Source of the DNA: CBDDFV01 sp965227335
GTDB taxonomy: Bacteria > Planctomycetota > Phycisphaerae > Phycisphaerales > SM1A02
Direction of reading: 5' to 3'
NCBI GenBank assembly: GCA_965227335.1
Contig: CBDDFV010000001.1
Location: 124,001-188,000, forward strand
DNA length: 64,000 bases
Positions 25,208-33,001 of this stretch are shown here, piece by piece. Each line of letters starts with the position of its first letter. The stretch's first letter is position 1. Both the position numbers and the translations under genes were made by a program. The notes under the pieces are model-generated. The model did not search any database. It was given only the letters and a program-made list of their open reading frames with translations, and had not been told where the DNA came from.

Positions 25208-25335
25208 CGGTCGCTCGATTGATCGATGCGTACCAATACGTGCGATGTTGTTCAATCAAGGTCCTTGGCCGCGTGTACAACATGGGGCGGCGGGCGTCGC
25301 CGGTTCGAGTGGCGCGCAGGGGAAGGAGACCGGCC

Positions 25336-26562
25336 ATGAACGTGAGGCCTGTGGATTCGCCGGACGTCGAGCCGCGGTCGGCCGGACGCAACCTCATCAT
25401 CTGCTGCGACGGGACGGCCAATTCGTTCGACACCGGTCGGACGAACGTGTTGCGGATGACGATGGCGTCGGTGCAGGATCCGGACCGGCAACTGGTGTTC
25501 TACGACCCAGGGGTCGGCACGCTGCCGGAGCATCACCTGTGGTCGAAGGTCGGGCGGTTTGTCTCCCGGGTGCGTCAGCTTGCGATCGGGGCCGGGCTGG
25601 AGCACAACGTGCAGGAGGCGTACACGTTCCTGATGGAGAACGTGCGCCCGGACGATCGGATCTACCTCTTCGGCTTCAGCCGCGGGGCGTATACGGCGCG
25701 GGTGCTGGCGTCGATGCTGTACAACGTCGGATTGCTGCCGCGCGGCAACCAGCATCTCGTGCCGTACGCGATGCGTCTGCTCGGCGCGCGCCAGGGCGGG
25801 CAGCCGAAGTGGCGGGACTTCAGTCGGTTTCGGCGCACGTTCGCGCGGCCGTCGCCAGCGTCGAATTCGGGCCGCTATCCCGTGCATTTCCTCGGCATCT
25901 GGGACACTGTGAAGTCGGTGGGATGGTTGTGGAGTCCGGCGGTGTATCCGAACACGGCGGACAATCCGCTGATCACGACGATGCGTCACGCGGTGGCGAT
26001 CGACGAGCGCCGGGCGTTTTATCGTCAGCATCTGCTTCGGCCGCGCCGGGATGATGCGGATGTCGACGAGCGCTGGTTCCCGGGCGTGCATGCGGATGTG
26101 GGGGGCGGGTATCCGCCGGACCACGGCGGCCTGTGGCGTCCGGCGTTCGAGTGGCTGGTCGCGGAGGCGCGGCGTGCGGGTCTCGAGGTGAACGAGGAAC
26201 AGTTGCGTCGGGTGCGCGAGGATCCGAAGCCGCCGGACCAGCCGGCGTGGCTCGAGCCGGTCGCGCAGTCATTGAAGGGCGCGTGGTGGCTGGCGGAGTT
26301 CGTGCCGAAGCCGTCGAAGACGAAGCGGAAGGGAAAGTGGCGGACGGTGTTCCGGATCGGTCGGGGGCGGTTTCGGCAGATTGTCGCGACGGCGAATGCG
26401 AAGGGGAAGTCGCCGTCGCGGATAGACGCCGCCGCGCTGGAGCGGTTGCGTGAGGACGATTCGTACCGGCCCGGGAGCATCTGTCCGTGTTTCGTGGAGC
26501 GGGTGAAGTCGCTGGAGGTCGTGCCGGAGGTGCTGGTGTACGACTGCGTGTGCAGGATGTAG
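25336..26562 (+). CDS. DUF2235 alpha/beta hydrolase (Tle1-like)
   Basis: This 408-residue protein has the DUF2235 hallmarks: LIICCDGTANSFD at the start, the nucleophile motif GFSRGAYTAR (GxSxG) near residue 118, LGIWDTVKSVGW, and HADVGGGYPPDHGGL with the probable acidic and His catalytic residues. Some family members are type VI secretion phospholipases (Tle1), but no secretion genes are near, so it may be a housekeeping or envelope lipase. GGAAGGAGA before ATG 25336 sets the start. The TAG stop is part of the GTAG end of the inverted-repeat element that follows. Confidence 0.9.
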   Translation: MNVRPVDSPDVEPRSAGRNLIICCDGTANSFDTGRTNVLRMTMASVQDPDRQLVFYDPGVGTLPEHHLWSKVGRFVSRVRQLAIGAGLEHNVQEAYTFLMENVRPDDRIYLFGFSRGAYTARVLASMLYNVGLLPRGNQHLVPYAMRLLGARQGGQPKWRDFSRFRRTFARPSPASNSGRYPVHFLGIWDTVKSVGWLWSPAVYPNTADNPLITTMRHAVAIDERRAFYRQHLLRPRRDDADVDERWFPGVHADVGGGYPPDHGGLWRPAFEWLVAEARRAGLEVNEEQLRRVREDPKPPDQPAWLEPVAQSLKGAWWLAEFVPKPSKTKRKGKWRTVFRIGRGRFRQIVATANAKGKSPSRIDAAALERLREDDSYRPGSICPCFVERVKSLEVVPEVLVYDCVCRM

Positions 26563-26863
26563 GTCGGGATCGTGATCCCGACATCGAATCGGCAAGATCC
26601 GTTCGAGTGTTCCGACGCGCGTCCGGCTCCATCCCTGGGATCGTCACCAGTCGGGGGCTTCCGACGGGACCGGTGCGACGCGTTGAACGGCGCACCCCTC
26701 GGAGAGCAAGGCCGTCAAGCACTCCGTACTTATCGAGCCTCGGGGGGGCGCCGGGGAATGAAGCGCGCTCCAGCCGCCATGTGCCCTCCAGGCGGAGCCT
26801 TCGGTGCGACTGCGTCGCGGTGTGCTCCTGCAGGTTCGATGTCGGGATACGATCCCGCCCTAC
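26559..26863. repeat. 305-bp inverted-repeat element with GTAG ends
   Basis: The left end reads GTAG then GTCGGGATCGTGATCCCGAC (9-bp hairpin). The right end, on the opposite strand, reads GTAG then GGCGGGATCGTATCCCGAC. Both continue with ATCGAA, so the ends form imperfect inverted repeats of about 28 bases. Each end is a hairpin just 3' of GTAG, the layout of REP sequences. The inside has no coding frame. The element fills the gap between two convergent genes, and each GTAG supplies the TAG stop of its neighbour. Confidence 0.85.
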
Positions 26864-27264
26864 GACGCGGCCGCCGCGCTGCCGCCGGCCGCCCAGACCC
26901 TCGCCAGTCCCATGCCGGCCCAGACGCCGAGGACGCCGAGGCCGTTGCTGAGGGTCACGTACAGGAACGCGCGGCCGACCTGTCGCTGCTCGAGCAGCGC
27001 GACGACGTCCCACCCGTAGGCCGAGAACGTGGTGAAGCCGCCGAGGACGCCGATGATCAGGCCCAGCCGCGCGGCTTCGTGGAGTTTCCACGGCCCGAGC
27101 AGCATGACGCCGACGAGGCCGATCACGAAGCACCCGATGAGGTTCACCGCGAGCGTTCCGTACGGGAACGCGTCGCCGAGGATGCGGGTGCAGGCGACCG
27201 TGACCCCATAGCGCAACGCCGCGCCGATAGCGCCGCCGGTCATGATGGCGAGGAGGGTGGTCAT
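26860..27264 (-). CDS. crcB: Fluoride channel CrcB/Fluc
   Basis: This 134-residue protein has four transmembrane helices of the CrcB/Fluc family, which exports fluoride as a dual-topology dimer. Signatures are GGAIGAALRYGV at the N-terminus, GTLAVNLIGCFVIG, and GVLGGFTTFSAYGWD with the central Na+-binding GxTTFS turn. Length is normal. Its ATG overlaps the toxin stop by four bases. TACGAT lies six bases before the ATG inside the toxin gene, so it probably has its own leaderless promoter. There is no room for a fluoride riboswitch. Confidence 0.93.
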   Translation of the reverse strand: MTTLLAIMTGGAIGAALRYGVTVACTRILGDAFPYGTLAVNLIGCFVIGLVGVMLLGPWKLHEAARLGLIIGVLGGFTTFSAYGWDVVALLEQRQVGRAFLYVTLSNGLGVLGVWAGMGLARVWAAGGSAAAAS

Positions 27265-27584
27265 GGGATCATCGTATCGCCTCCTTCACGGTCGTCATCC
27301 ATCATCCCGTGCCGCACGTTCAACACGCGGACCACATCGCCATCGATCGCGAACAGTCCGCGGTGCGAGAAGTACAGGGCACGAAGCAACTCCATACCGT
27401 CTTTCTCGCCGGTCTCCACGCGTCGAAACCGGCGCGGCGCCACCTGAAGCCCGTCCAGTCGTTCACTCAGACCGACCAGCCATCGCTCCGCAGCACGGAC
27501 CGAGTCCAGGGCGATGATGTACGCGTAGATCGCCGTGATGTCATCGCGGGCCGCGGGAGCCACCTCCACGCGGTAGGCCTTCAT
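27261..27584 (-). CDS. ParE/RelE-family toxin
   Basis: This 107-residue protein has the ParE/RelE superfamily pattern. MKAYRVEVAPAARDDITAIYAYI opens it (beta strand, then helix with Asp-Ile). A Trp/Leu helix (AAERWLVGLSERLDGL), P-RRFRRVE and the C-terminal strands RALYFSHRGLFAIDGDVVRVLNVRHG follow. ParE proteins poison gyrase and RelE proteins cut mRNA at ribosomes; the sequence alone does not decide which. The start overlaps the antitoxin stop (ATGA), the normal type II layout. The stop overlaps crcB, which is unusual. Confidence 0.85.
   Translation of the reverse strand: MKAYRVEVAPAARDDITAIYAYIIALDSVRAAERWLVGLSERLDGLQVAPRRFRRVETGEKDGMELLRALYFSHRGLFAIDGDVVRVLNVRHGMMDDDREGGDTMIP
27271..27276 (-). 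promoter_or_regulatory. Leaderless-type -10 element of crcB
   Basis: On the minus strand TACGAT (27276 to 27271) is six bases before the crcB ATG and lies inside the last codons of the toxin gene. Confidence 0.5.
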
Positions 27585-27835
27585 CCCCCGCCGCCGGCTC
27601 GCTGACGGACCGAAGCGATCGCCTCGCGGACGGACAATCCGACATCCCGGCCCTCGCGAAGGGCGTGCAGCCGCTCCCGGCAAGTCGCCGCCGCGTCAGC
27701 CACGTCGAGCGCTCGCCATCGCGCGACAGTCTCGTGGTCCGGAACAACCGCCGCGCCCGCCGCGTCGAACTCGACCCGCTCGCCTGCGCGGCGCAGCATG
27801 TCGATCTGCCCCGGCGTGAGGTGCATTCTCGACAT
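27581..27835 (-). CDS. Antitoxin of the ParE/RelE-type module
   Basis: This protein of about 84 residues begins MSRMHLTPGQIDMLRRAGERVEF. It has a middle segment with VVPDHETVARWRALDVADAAATC and a C-terminal helix (GLSVREAIASVRQR) that probably wraps the toxin. It is not a clear RHH, Phd or XRE protein by eye. The role is inferred from size, position before the toxin and the four-base overlap. AGAGG about ten bases before ATG 27835 sets the start. Expect autoregulation by the antitoxin-toxin complex. Confidence 0.75.
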   Translation of the reverse strand: MSRMHLTPGQIDMLRRAGERVEFDAAGAAVVPDHETVARWRALDVADAAATCRERLHALREGRDVGLSVREAIASVRQRAGGGG

Positions 27836-28181
27836 CGTCGTCTCGCCTCTGCGAGTGGCCCACCCCGGCTTCGAACGCCAGCGCCGCCAGCCCGCCCATG
27901 AGAACATCGGAGGCATCGCTCCAACTCCCGTCGCCGAACCGACCGGCGCATCGGGTGTCCGCTCAGGATCAGTATGCCATGGAAATACCGTACGGCAACC
28001 AAACATCCGGAAATTCGGCGCGATCGCTCCACGTGACGCGTTGCCCCCTCCCGCCGTATACTTCAGAGTTCGTGAATCCTGTCACAAACGCCGATGCGGC
28101 CCGGATTCGCGGCGATCTCGCGTATCGTGTGCGAGAATCCCCGCGCCCGTTCCGATCTGACCGGCGGAGGCCCAGCCCGCG
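27836..28181. promoter_or_regulatory. Divergent promoter region between antitoxin and nuoD
   Basis: This 346-base gap lies between divergent units. On the minus strand TTGCCG (27998-27993) and CATACT (27976-27971), 16 bases apart, could drive the toxin-antitoxin operon. On the plus strand TATACT (28057-28062), with GTGACG 18 bases before it, could drive the nuo genes. GGAGG near 28164 serves nuoD. No gene is seen. Confidence 0.45.
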
Positions 28182-29474
28182 ATGCCCTACACCCTCGAAC
28201 CCGATCAGGAGTACTTCGACCTCGACATCGAGTCGACGGACTATCTCAACGATCGTCCCGAAGCCTCCGACCGCTGGGTCCTCAACTTCGGACCGCAGCA
28301 CCCCGCGACGCACACCACGCTCCGGATCGTGCTCGAACTCGACGGCGAACGCATCGCCCGCTGCACGCCCCACATCGGATACCTCCACTCCGGCTTCGAG
28401 AAACTCGGCGAGCACCACGACTACAACCAGTACGTGTGCACCATCAGCCGGATGGACTACGTCAGCCCGATCGCCAACGACATCGCGTGGCATCACGCCG
28501 TCGAAGTCCTCTTCGGCATCGACCTCACGCCCCGCTGCAAGGTCATCCGGACCATCCTGTTCGAACTCGGGCGGATTCAGAACCATCTCCTCTGCTGCGG
28601 CGCGGCGGCGCTGGACCTCGGCGCGTTCACCGGCTTCCTGTACGGCTTCAACGAACGCGAGCACATCTACGACATCCTCGACTACGTCTCCGGCCAGCGC
28701 TTCCATCCCGACTACACCCGGGTCGGCGGCCTGATGCGCGACCTTCCGGACGAGGAGACCTTCAAGAACATGGTGAAGTCGCTCATCAACGAGCGTCTCC
28801 CCAACGCGATGAAGGACCTCGAGACGCTGCTCAACCGCAACCGCATCTTCACCGACCGCCTCCACGGCGTGGGGGTGATCTCGACCGAGGATGCGATCGC
28901 GTGGGGCCTGACGGGACCCGTCGCCCGCGCCTCCGGCGTGAAGCGCGACGTAAGGAAGAGCGAACCGTTCCTCTGCTTCGCCGACAACTGGGACGGGCAG
29001 GGGGCCGAGGCGGTGAAGTTCACGGTTCCCGTCTCGCAGGACGGCGACAGCCTCTCCCGCTACCTCGTGCGGATGGAGGAGCTCCGGCAGAGCCGCGACA
29101 TCATCAACCAGCTCATCGACAACATTCCCGGCGGGCCCGTCGACAGCTTCGCGGACGGCAAGGTGCGGATCCCCGACAAGGGCGACGTCTACGGCTCGAT
29201 TGAAGCGACCATCCAGCACTTCGAACTCTTCATGACCAACCGCGGCTGGGACACGCCGATCGGCGAGACGTACGGCGCGGTCGAAGGCCCCAACGGCGAG
29301 CTTGGCTATTTCCTCGTGGCGGACGGCACCAAGAACCCGTGGCGGGTCGACGTGCGGCCGCCGTGCTTCATCAACTACCAGGTGTTCCCGAAGCTCATCG
29401 AAGGGCACCAGCTGGCGGATGTCGTCGCCGTCCTGGGTTCGCTCAACATCATCGCGGCCGAGCTGGATCGCTGA
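28182..29474 (+). CDS. nuoD: NADH-quinone oxidoreductase subunit D
   Basis: This 49-kDa subunit of respiratory complex I forms the quinone-binding site with NuoB. The 430 residues show LNFGPQHPATHTTLRIVLELDGE with the quinone-site His and the PHIGYLHSGFEKLGEH motif. YTRVGGLMRDLP, LTGPVARASGV and the C-terminal RPPCFINYQVFPKLIEGHQLADVVAVLGSLN follow. It is not fused to NuoC. It is the first of four co-directional genes (nuoD, nuoE, a small gene, nuoF). nuoA, B, C and the rest are not in this window. Confidence 0.97.
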   Translation: MPYTLEPDQEYFDLDIESTDYLNDRPEASDRWVLNFGPQHPATHTTLRIVLELDGERIARCTPHIGYLHSGFEKLGEHHDYNQYVCTISRMDYVSPIANDIAWHHAVEVLFGIDLTPRCKVIRTILFELGRIQNHLLCCGAAALDLGAFTGFLYGFNEREHIYDILDYVSGQRFHPDYTRVGGLMRDLPDEETFKNMVKSLINERLPNAMKDLETLLNRNRIFTDRLHGVGVISTEDAIAWGLTGPVARASGVKRDVRKSEPFLCFADNWDGQGAEAVKFTVPVSQDGDSLSRYLVRMEELRQSRDIINQLIDNIPGGPVDSFADGKVRIPDKGDVYGSIEATIQHFELFMTNRGWDTPIGETYGAVEGPNGELGYFLVADGTKNPWRVDVRPPCFINYQVFPKLIEGHQLADVVAVLGSLNIIAAELDR

Positions 29475-29514
29475 TTCGGATCGCCCCGGACCTCGCAGCA
29501 GGAATCGCAGACGC

Positions 29515-30048
29515 ATGGCCTGGATCGTCAAAGAATCCGCGACAATGCAGATCGAACGTCGCGCCGAACCGTGGGTGACGGACGCGATGAAGAAGACGTG
29601 GCGGGAGGAGATCCTGCCTCGCTACGCGACGTCGCTCGGCGCGCTCATGCCCGTGCTCCATGACGTGCAGCACGCGTACGGCTGGATCCCGAAGCAGGCG
29701 ATGGAGGAGATCGCGGACTTCCTCGAGATCGCCCCCGCGGAGGTCCTCGACACCGTCTCCTTCTACGAGGAATACCACGAGCATCCGACCGGGAAGTACG
29801 TCATCGCGGTCTGCCAGTCGATCGCGTGCGAAGTGTGCGGCCACCAGGCGATCCTTGACCACGTACGCGAGAAGCTCGACGTCGAACCGCACGAGACGAC
29901 CGACGACGGCATGTTCACGCTGCTCGCGCTGGAGTGCCTCGGCTCGTGCGACACCGCCCCCGTGGCGCTCGTCAACGACGACCTCCACGAAGGCCTGACC
30001 ATCGAGACGATCGACGAACTCATCGACAAGCTGGCGAAGAAAGGCTGA
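29515..30048 (+). CDS. nuoE: NADH-quinone oxidoreductase subunit E
   Basis: This 24-kDa subunit of complex I carries the [2Fe-2S] cluster N1a. The 177 residues show the helical thioredoxin-like N-terminal part (YATSLGALMPVLHDVQHAYGWIP), VSFYEEYHEHPTGKYVIAVC, and the four cluster Cys in CQSIACEVCG and LECLGSCDTAPV. ATG 29515 has AGGA about nine bases upstream. It starts 40 bases after nuoD and precedes nuoF, its partner in the NADH-oxidising module. Confidence 0.95.
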   Translation: MAWIVKESATMQIERRAEPWVTDAMKKTWREEILPRYATSLGALMPVLHDVQHAYGWIPKQAMEEIADFLEIAPAEVLDTVSFYEEYHEHPTGKYVIAVCQSIACEVCGHQAILDHVREKLDVEPHETTDDGMFTLLALECLGSCDTAPVALVNDDLHEGLTIETIDELIDKLAKKG

Positions 30049-30059
30049 CGCCGCCCGGC

Positions 30060-30287
30060 ATGACCGAACGCAAGGACAAGGCGAATCCCTCCCTCATGCG
30101 CAATCTGGGCTCGTTCTTCGGCCACATCATCAAGGGCGTGAAGACCGACCCGGCGCGAGAGAAGACCACCGTCCGCCGGACGGTCGAGGAAGAGAAACGC
30201 GGCGACGTCGTGCTGCGACGAACGACGATTGAAGAGGTGGAGATCCGACGTGATTCGAAGTCGGACCCCGCCGATGAGAACAGCTGA
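30060..30287 (+). CDS. Small charged protein between nuoE and nuoF
   Basis: This 75-residue protein starts MTERKDKANPSLMRNLGSFF. It has a short amphipathic segment (LGSFFGHIIKGVK) followed by a strongly charged region (REKTTVRRTVEEEKRGDVVLRRTTIEEVEIRR). No family is recognised. It begins 12 bases after nuoE, which supports co-transcription. It could be an assembly or accessory factor for the NADH module, which is inference from location only. Confidence 0.65.
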   Translation: MTERKDKANPSLMRNLGSFFGHIIKGVKTDPAREKTTVRRTVEEEKRGDVVLRRTTIEEVEIRRDSKSDPADENS

Positions 30288-30323
30288 ACAGGAGAGCAGG
30301 AGAACTTCCTGCTTCGCAGGCCC

Positions 30324-31673
30324 ATGCCCGTGACCGAACCCGTCCTCACCAAGCGCATCCCCACCGCGCCGTGGGGCGACAAGAGCAAGCGACACACCGT
30401 CAAGTACGACGAGTACGTCGAGACCGGCGGCTACAAGGCGCTCGAAATGGCGCTCGACATGGAGCCGGCGCAGATCGTCGACATGGTCAAGGAGTCGCAG
30501 CTCCGCGGACGCGGCGGGGCCGGCTTCCCCTGCGGCCTCAAGTGGACTTTCCTCCCCGAACCTGACGGCGATCGACGCTACCTCGCCATCAACTGCGACG
30601 AAGCCGAACCCGGCACCTTCAAGGACCGCCTTCTCGTCGACTTCGACCCCCACCTCGTCCTCGAAGGCATCGCGATCTCCTGCTACGCCTGCCAGCTCGA
30701 CACGGCGTACTTCTTCATTCGCGGCGAGTACCGCCACCAGGCCAAGGTCTTCGAAGCCGCGATCAAGGAGGCGTACGCCCACGGCGTGTTCGGCGACAAG
30801 GGCCTGCTCAACGGCAAGAGCGACTTCAAGGTCGAGTGCTACCTGCACCGCGGCGCGGGCGCGTACATCTGCGGCGAAGAGACCGGCCTGCTGGAGGCGA
30901 TCGAAGGCAAGCGCGGCTGGCCCCGCATCAAGCCGCCCTTCCCCGCCGTCAAGGGCCTCTTCGGTCGACCCACGATCGTGAACAACGTCGAGACCCTCGC
31001 CGCGGTCTGCCCGATCGTCGAGCACGGCGCCGAATGGTTCACGAAGATGGGCTGCGAGTCATCGATCGGCGGACCGCCCTCGTACGGTCCGAAGCTCATG
31101 GGGGTCTCGGGTCACGTCAACACGCCCGGTACGTTCGAGTGCGACCTCGGCATCCCGCTCTCGAAGCTGATCGAGGACTACTGCGGCGGCATGCGGGGCG
31201 GCAAGAAGTTCAAGGGCGCGATTGCGGGCGGCGTCTCGATGGGCATCCTCGGTCCCGATCAGTACGACGCCGAGATGGACTTCGACATCGGCCGCAAGTA
31301 CCAGGTGCTCGGTCTGGGAACGGCGTGTCCGACCGTGTTCGACGAGGACACGGACATGGTCGCGGTGTGCCGCAACATCAGCCGGTTCTTCAAGAACGAA
31401 TCATGCGGCCAGTGCACGCCGTGCCGCGAAGGCGCGCAGTGGATGTACAAGCTCCTCTGCCGCATCGAGCGCGGCGACGCGACGACGAAGGACCTCGATC
31501 TCCTGCTCGAACTCGCCGGCTCGATGGGGACGATGCCCGGCACGACGATCTGCGGTCTCGCCGACGGCCACAACTGGGCGGTGAAGACGATCGTCAACAA
31601 GTACTGGGACGAGTTCGAAGCCCGGGTGAAGCCGGACATCGTCGCCGCGACGATGACGGTGGGAGCGGGATGA
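30324..31673 (+). CDS. nuoF: NADH-quinone oxidoreductase subunit F
   Basis: This 51-kDa subunit oxidises NADH with FMN and the [4Fe-4S] cluster N3. The 449 residues show the NADH/FMN site LRGRGGAGFPCGLKW, then NCDEAEPGTFKDR, the glycine-rich GAGAYICGEETGLLEAIEG, and the cluster ligands in ESCGQCTPCREG with the fourth Cys in TTICGLADG. The length is normal for a protein without the N-terminal fusion. The palindrome array with the RAYT gene begins within 15 bases of its stop, so nuoG and later genes do not follow directly. Confidence 0.97.
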   Translation: MPVTEPVLTKRIPTAPWGDKSKRHTVKYDEYVETGGYKALEMALDMEPAQIVDMVKESQLRGRGGAGFPCGLKWTFLPEPDGDRRYLAINCDEAEPGTFKDRLLVDFDPHLVLEGIAISCYACQLDTAYFFIRGEYRHQAKVFEAAIKEAYAHGVFGDKGLLNGKSDFKVECYLHRGAGAYICGEETGLLEAIEGKRGWPRIKPPFPAVKGLFGRPTIVNNVETLAAVCPIVEHGAEWFTKMGCESSIGGPPSYGPKLMGVSGHVNTPGTFECDLGIPLSKLIEDYCGGMRGGKKFKGAIAGGVSMGILGPDQYDAEMDFDIGRKYQVLGLGTACPTVFDEDTDMVAVCRNISRFFKNESCGQCTPCREGAQWMYKLLCRIERGDATTKDLDLLLELAGSMGTMPGTTICGLADGHNWAVKTIVNKYWDEFEARVKPDIVAATMTVGAG

Positions 31674-31685
31674 GCGCGGCCCGCG

Positions 31686-32100
31686 CCCCCAGCCCCCGGC
31701 TCCGCCGGGGGTCAATCCCCGGACATCCTTGCCTGATCAGCGACACCAGAAGATGGATCGGCGTGCGCGGCGGCGCCTCCTCGTCGCGGCGGGCGCCATG
31801 ACGTTCGTGGCGTGACGCCCGGCGGAGCCGGATTTGGTGGTTGCGTGTCGCGGCGGGCGCCATGACGTTCGTGGCTTGACCCCCGGCGGAGCCGGGGGCT
31901 TGGTACTGTGTGGCGGTGGGCGCCATGACGTTTGCGGCGTGACCCCCGGCGGAGCCGGATTTGGTGGTTGCGTGTCGCGGCGGACGCCATGACGTTCGCG
32001 GCGTGACCCCCGGCGGAGCCGGACTCGGTGGTCGTGTGTCGCGGCGGGCGCCATGACGTTCGTGGCTTGACCCCCGGCGGAGCCGGGGGCTTGGTACTGT
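31686..32100. repeat. Left palindrome array flanking the RAYT gene
   Basis: A module of about 105 bases (31686-31790) starts with a perfect palindrome (31693-31711) and includes GATCAGCGACACCAGAAG. Five tandem units of 63-64 bases follow, marked by GCGCCATGACGTT with its ATG at 31798, 31862, 31925, 31989 and 32053. Each unit has the palindrome core GGCGGAGCCGG. The arms are complete at 31880-31898 and 32071-32089 and degenerate in the other three units, where the tail reads GGATTTGG or GGACTCGG. Confidence 0.92.
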
Positions 32101-32133
32101 GTCGACGAGGAACGGGGGAAAGCGACGCGACGC

Positions 32134-32619
32134 ATGCTCGCCGTCATGATCACGACGACGTCGTACGGGACGTGGTTGCCGGGTGATGAACGGGGTTCGA
32201 CCCATCGCGGACGGAGAATCGACGCTCGGCCAGGGCTGGAGGCCCACGCCCGGAGCCTCTGTGCGGATGCCGTCGTCTTCACCGATTCGGAGCAGGATTG
32301 TTTGTTTCGAGCTTTGGTGGCTTCGGCTCGTTCTTACGACTACCCACTCGAAGCAGTGGCGATCGAACCAACGCATGTGCACTGGCTCGCGCATCCGCGT
32401 GACGACGCTGTTCACGTGATGGTGGGCCGTCTCAAGACCGCCATGCGGCAGGCGCTCCGACGAGGTCGCATCTGGTCGCGCGGCTACGACGCCCGTCCGT
32501 GTTGGTCCGAACGAGACGTCGCTGCTCGCCCCGAGTACATCTCCCGCCACGCTGGCTATCGACCGTTCCCCCCAGCCCCCGGCTCCGCCGGGGGTCAATC
32601 CCCGGACATCCTTGCCTGA
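32134..32619 (+). CDS. REP-associated tyrosine transposase (RAYT, Y1/IS200-like)
   Basis: This 161-residue HUH-type single-strand DNA nuclease has an N-terminal segment TTTSYGTWLPGDERG, which is frequent in planctomycete Y1 transposases. The metal-binding HUH motif is THVHWL (His81, His83). The nucleophile is probably Tyr135 in EYISRHAGY. RAYTs are domesticated IS200/IS605 relatives that act on REP palindromes and lack ends of their own. The last 18 or so residues (PFPPAPGSAGG...) are encoded by the right-hand palindrome module, so the original C-terminus may be replaced. The gene lies between two equal palindrome arrays. Confidence 0.85.
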   Translation: MLAVMITTTSYGTWLPGDERGSTHRGRRIDARPGLEAHARSLCADAVVFTDSEQDCLFRALVASARSYDYPLEAVAIEPTHVHWLAHPRDDAVHVMVGRLKTAMRQALRRGRIWSRGYDARPCWSERDVAARPEYISRHAGYRPFPPAPGSAGGQSPDILA

Positions 32620-32972
32620 TCAGCGACACCAGAAGATGGATCGGCGTGCGCGGCGGGCGCCTCCTCGTCGCCGGCGGGCGCCATGACGTTCGCGGCTTGA
32701 CCCCCGGCGGAGCCGGACTCGGTGGTCGTGTGTCGCGGCGGGCGCCATGACGTTCGTGGCTTGACCCCCGGCGGAGCCGGGGGCTTGGTACTGTGTGGCG
32801 GCGGGCGCCATGACGTTCGTGGCTTGACCCCCGGCGGAGCCGGGGGCTTGGTACTGTGTGGCGGCGGGCGCCATGACGTTCGCGGCTTGACCCCCGGCGG
32901 AGCCGGGGGCTTGGTACTGTGTGGCGGTGGGCGCCATGACGTTTGCGGCGTGACCCCCGGCGGAGCCGGGGG
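32569..32972. repeat. Right palindrome array flanking the RAYT gene
   Basis: This is a second copy of the left array, 883-885 bases further on. It has the same module (32569-32675, palindrome 32576-32594) and five units with ATG marks at 32683, 32747, 32810, 32873 and 32936. Perfect palindromes lie at 32765-32783, 32828-32846, 32891-32909 and 32954-32972; the first unit is degenerate. Its start overlaps the RAYT 3' end. Its end is 17 bases before the -10 hexamer of the aldehyde dehydrogenase gene. Confidence 0.92.
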
Positions 32973-32989
32973 CTGGGGGCGTTGTCGCG

Positions 32990-32995
32990 TACAAT
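32990..32995 (+). promoter_or_regulatory. Leaderless-type -10 element of the aldehyde dehydrogenase gene
   Basis: TACAAT ends six bases before ATG 33002. The last palindrome of the right array ends 17 bases upstream of it, so the hairpin occupies the -35 position. Confidence 0.65.
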
Positions 32996-33001
32996 ACGCG
33001 C

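Noticed and set aside
26860..27300. A fluoride riboswitch before crcB
   Set aside because: The crcB start overlaps the toxin gene and its probable promoter lies six bases away, leaving no room for a leader.
31791..32972. Regularly spaced repeats taken as a CRISPR array
   Set aside because: The whole 63-64-bp unit repeats, including what would be spacers, and no cas genes are near.
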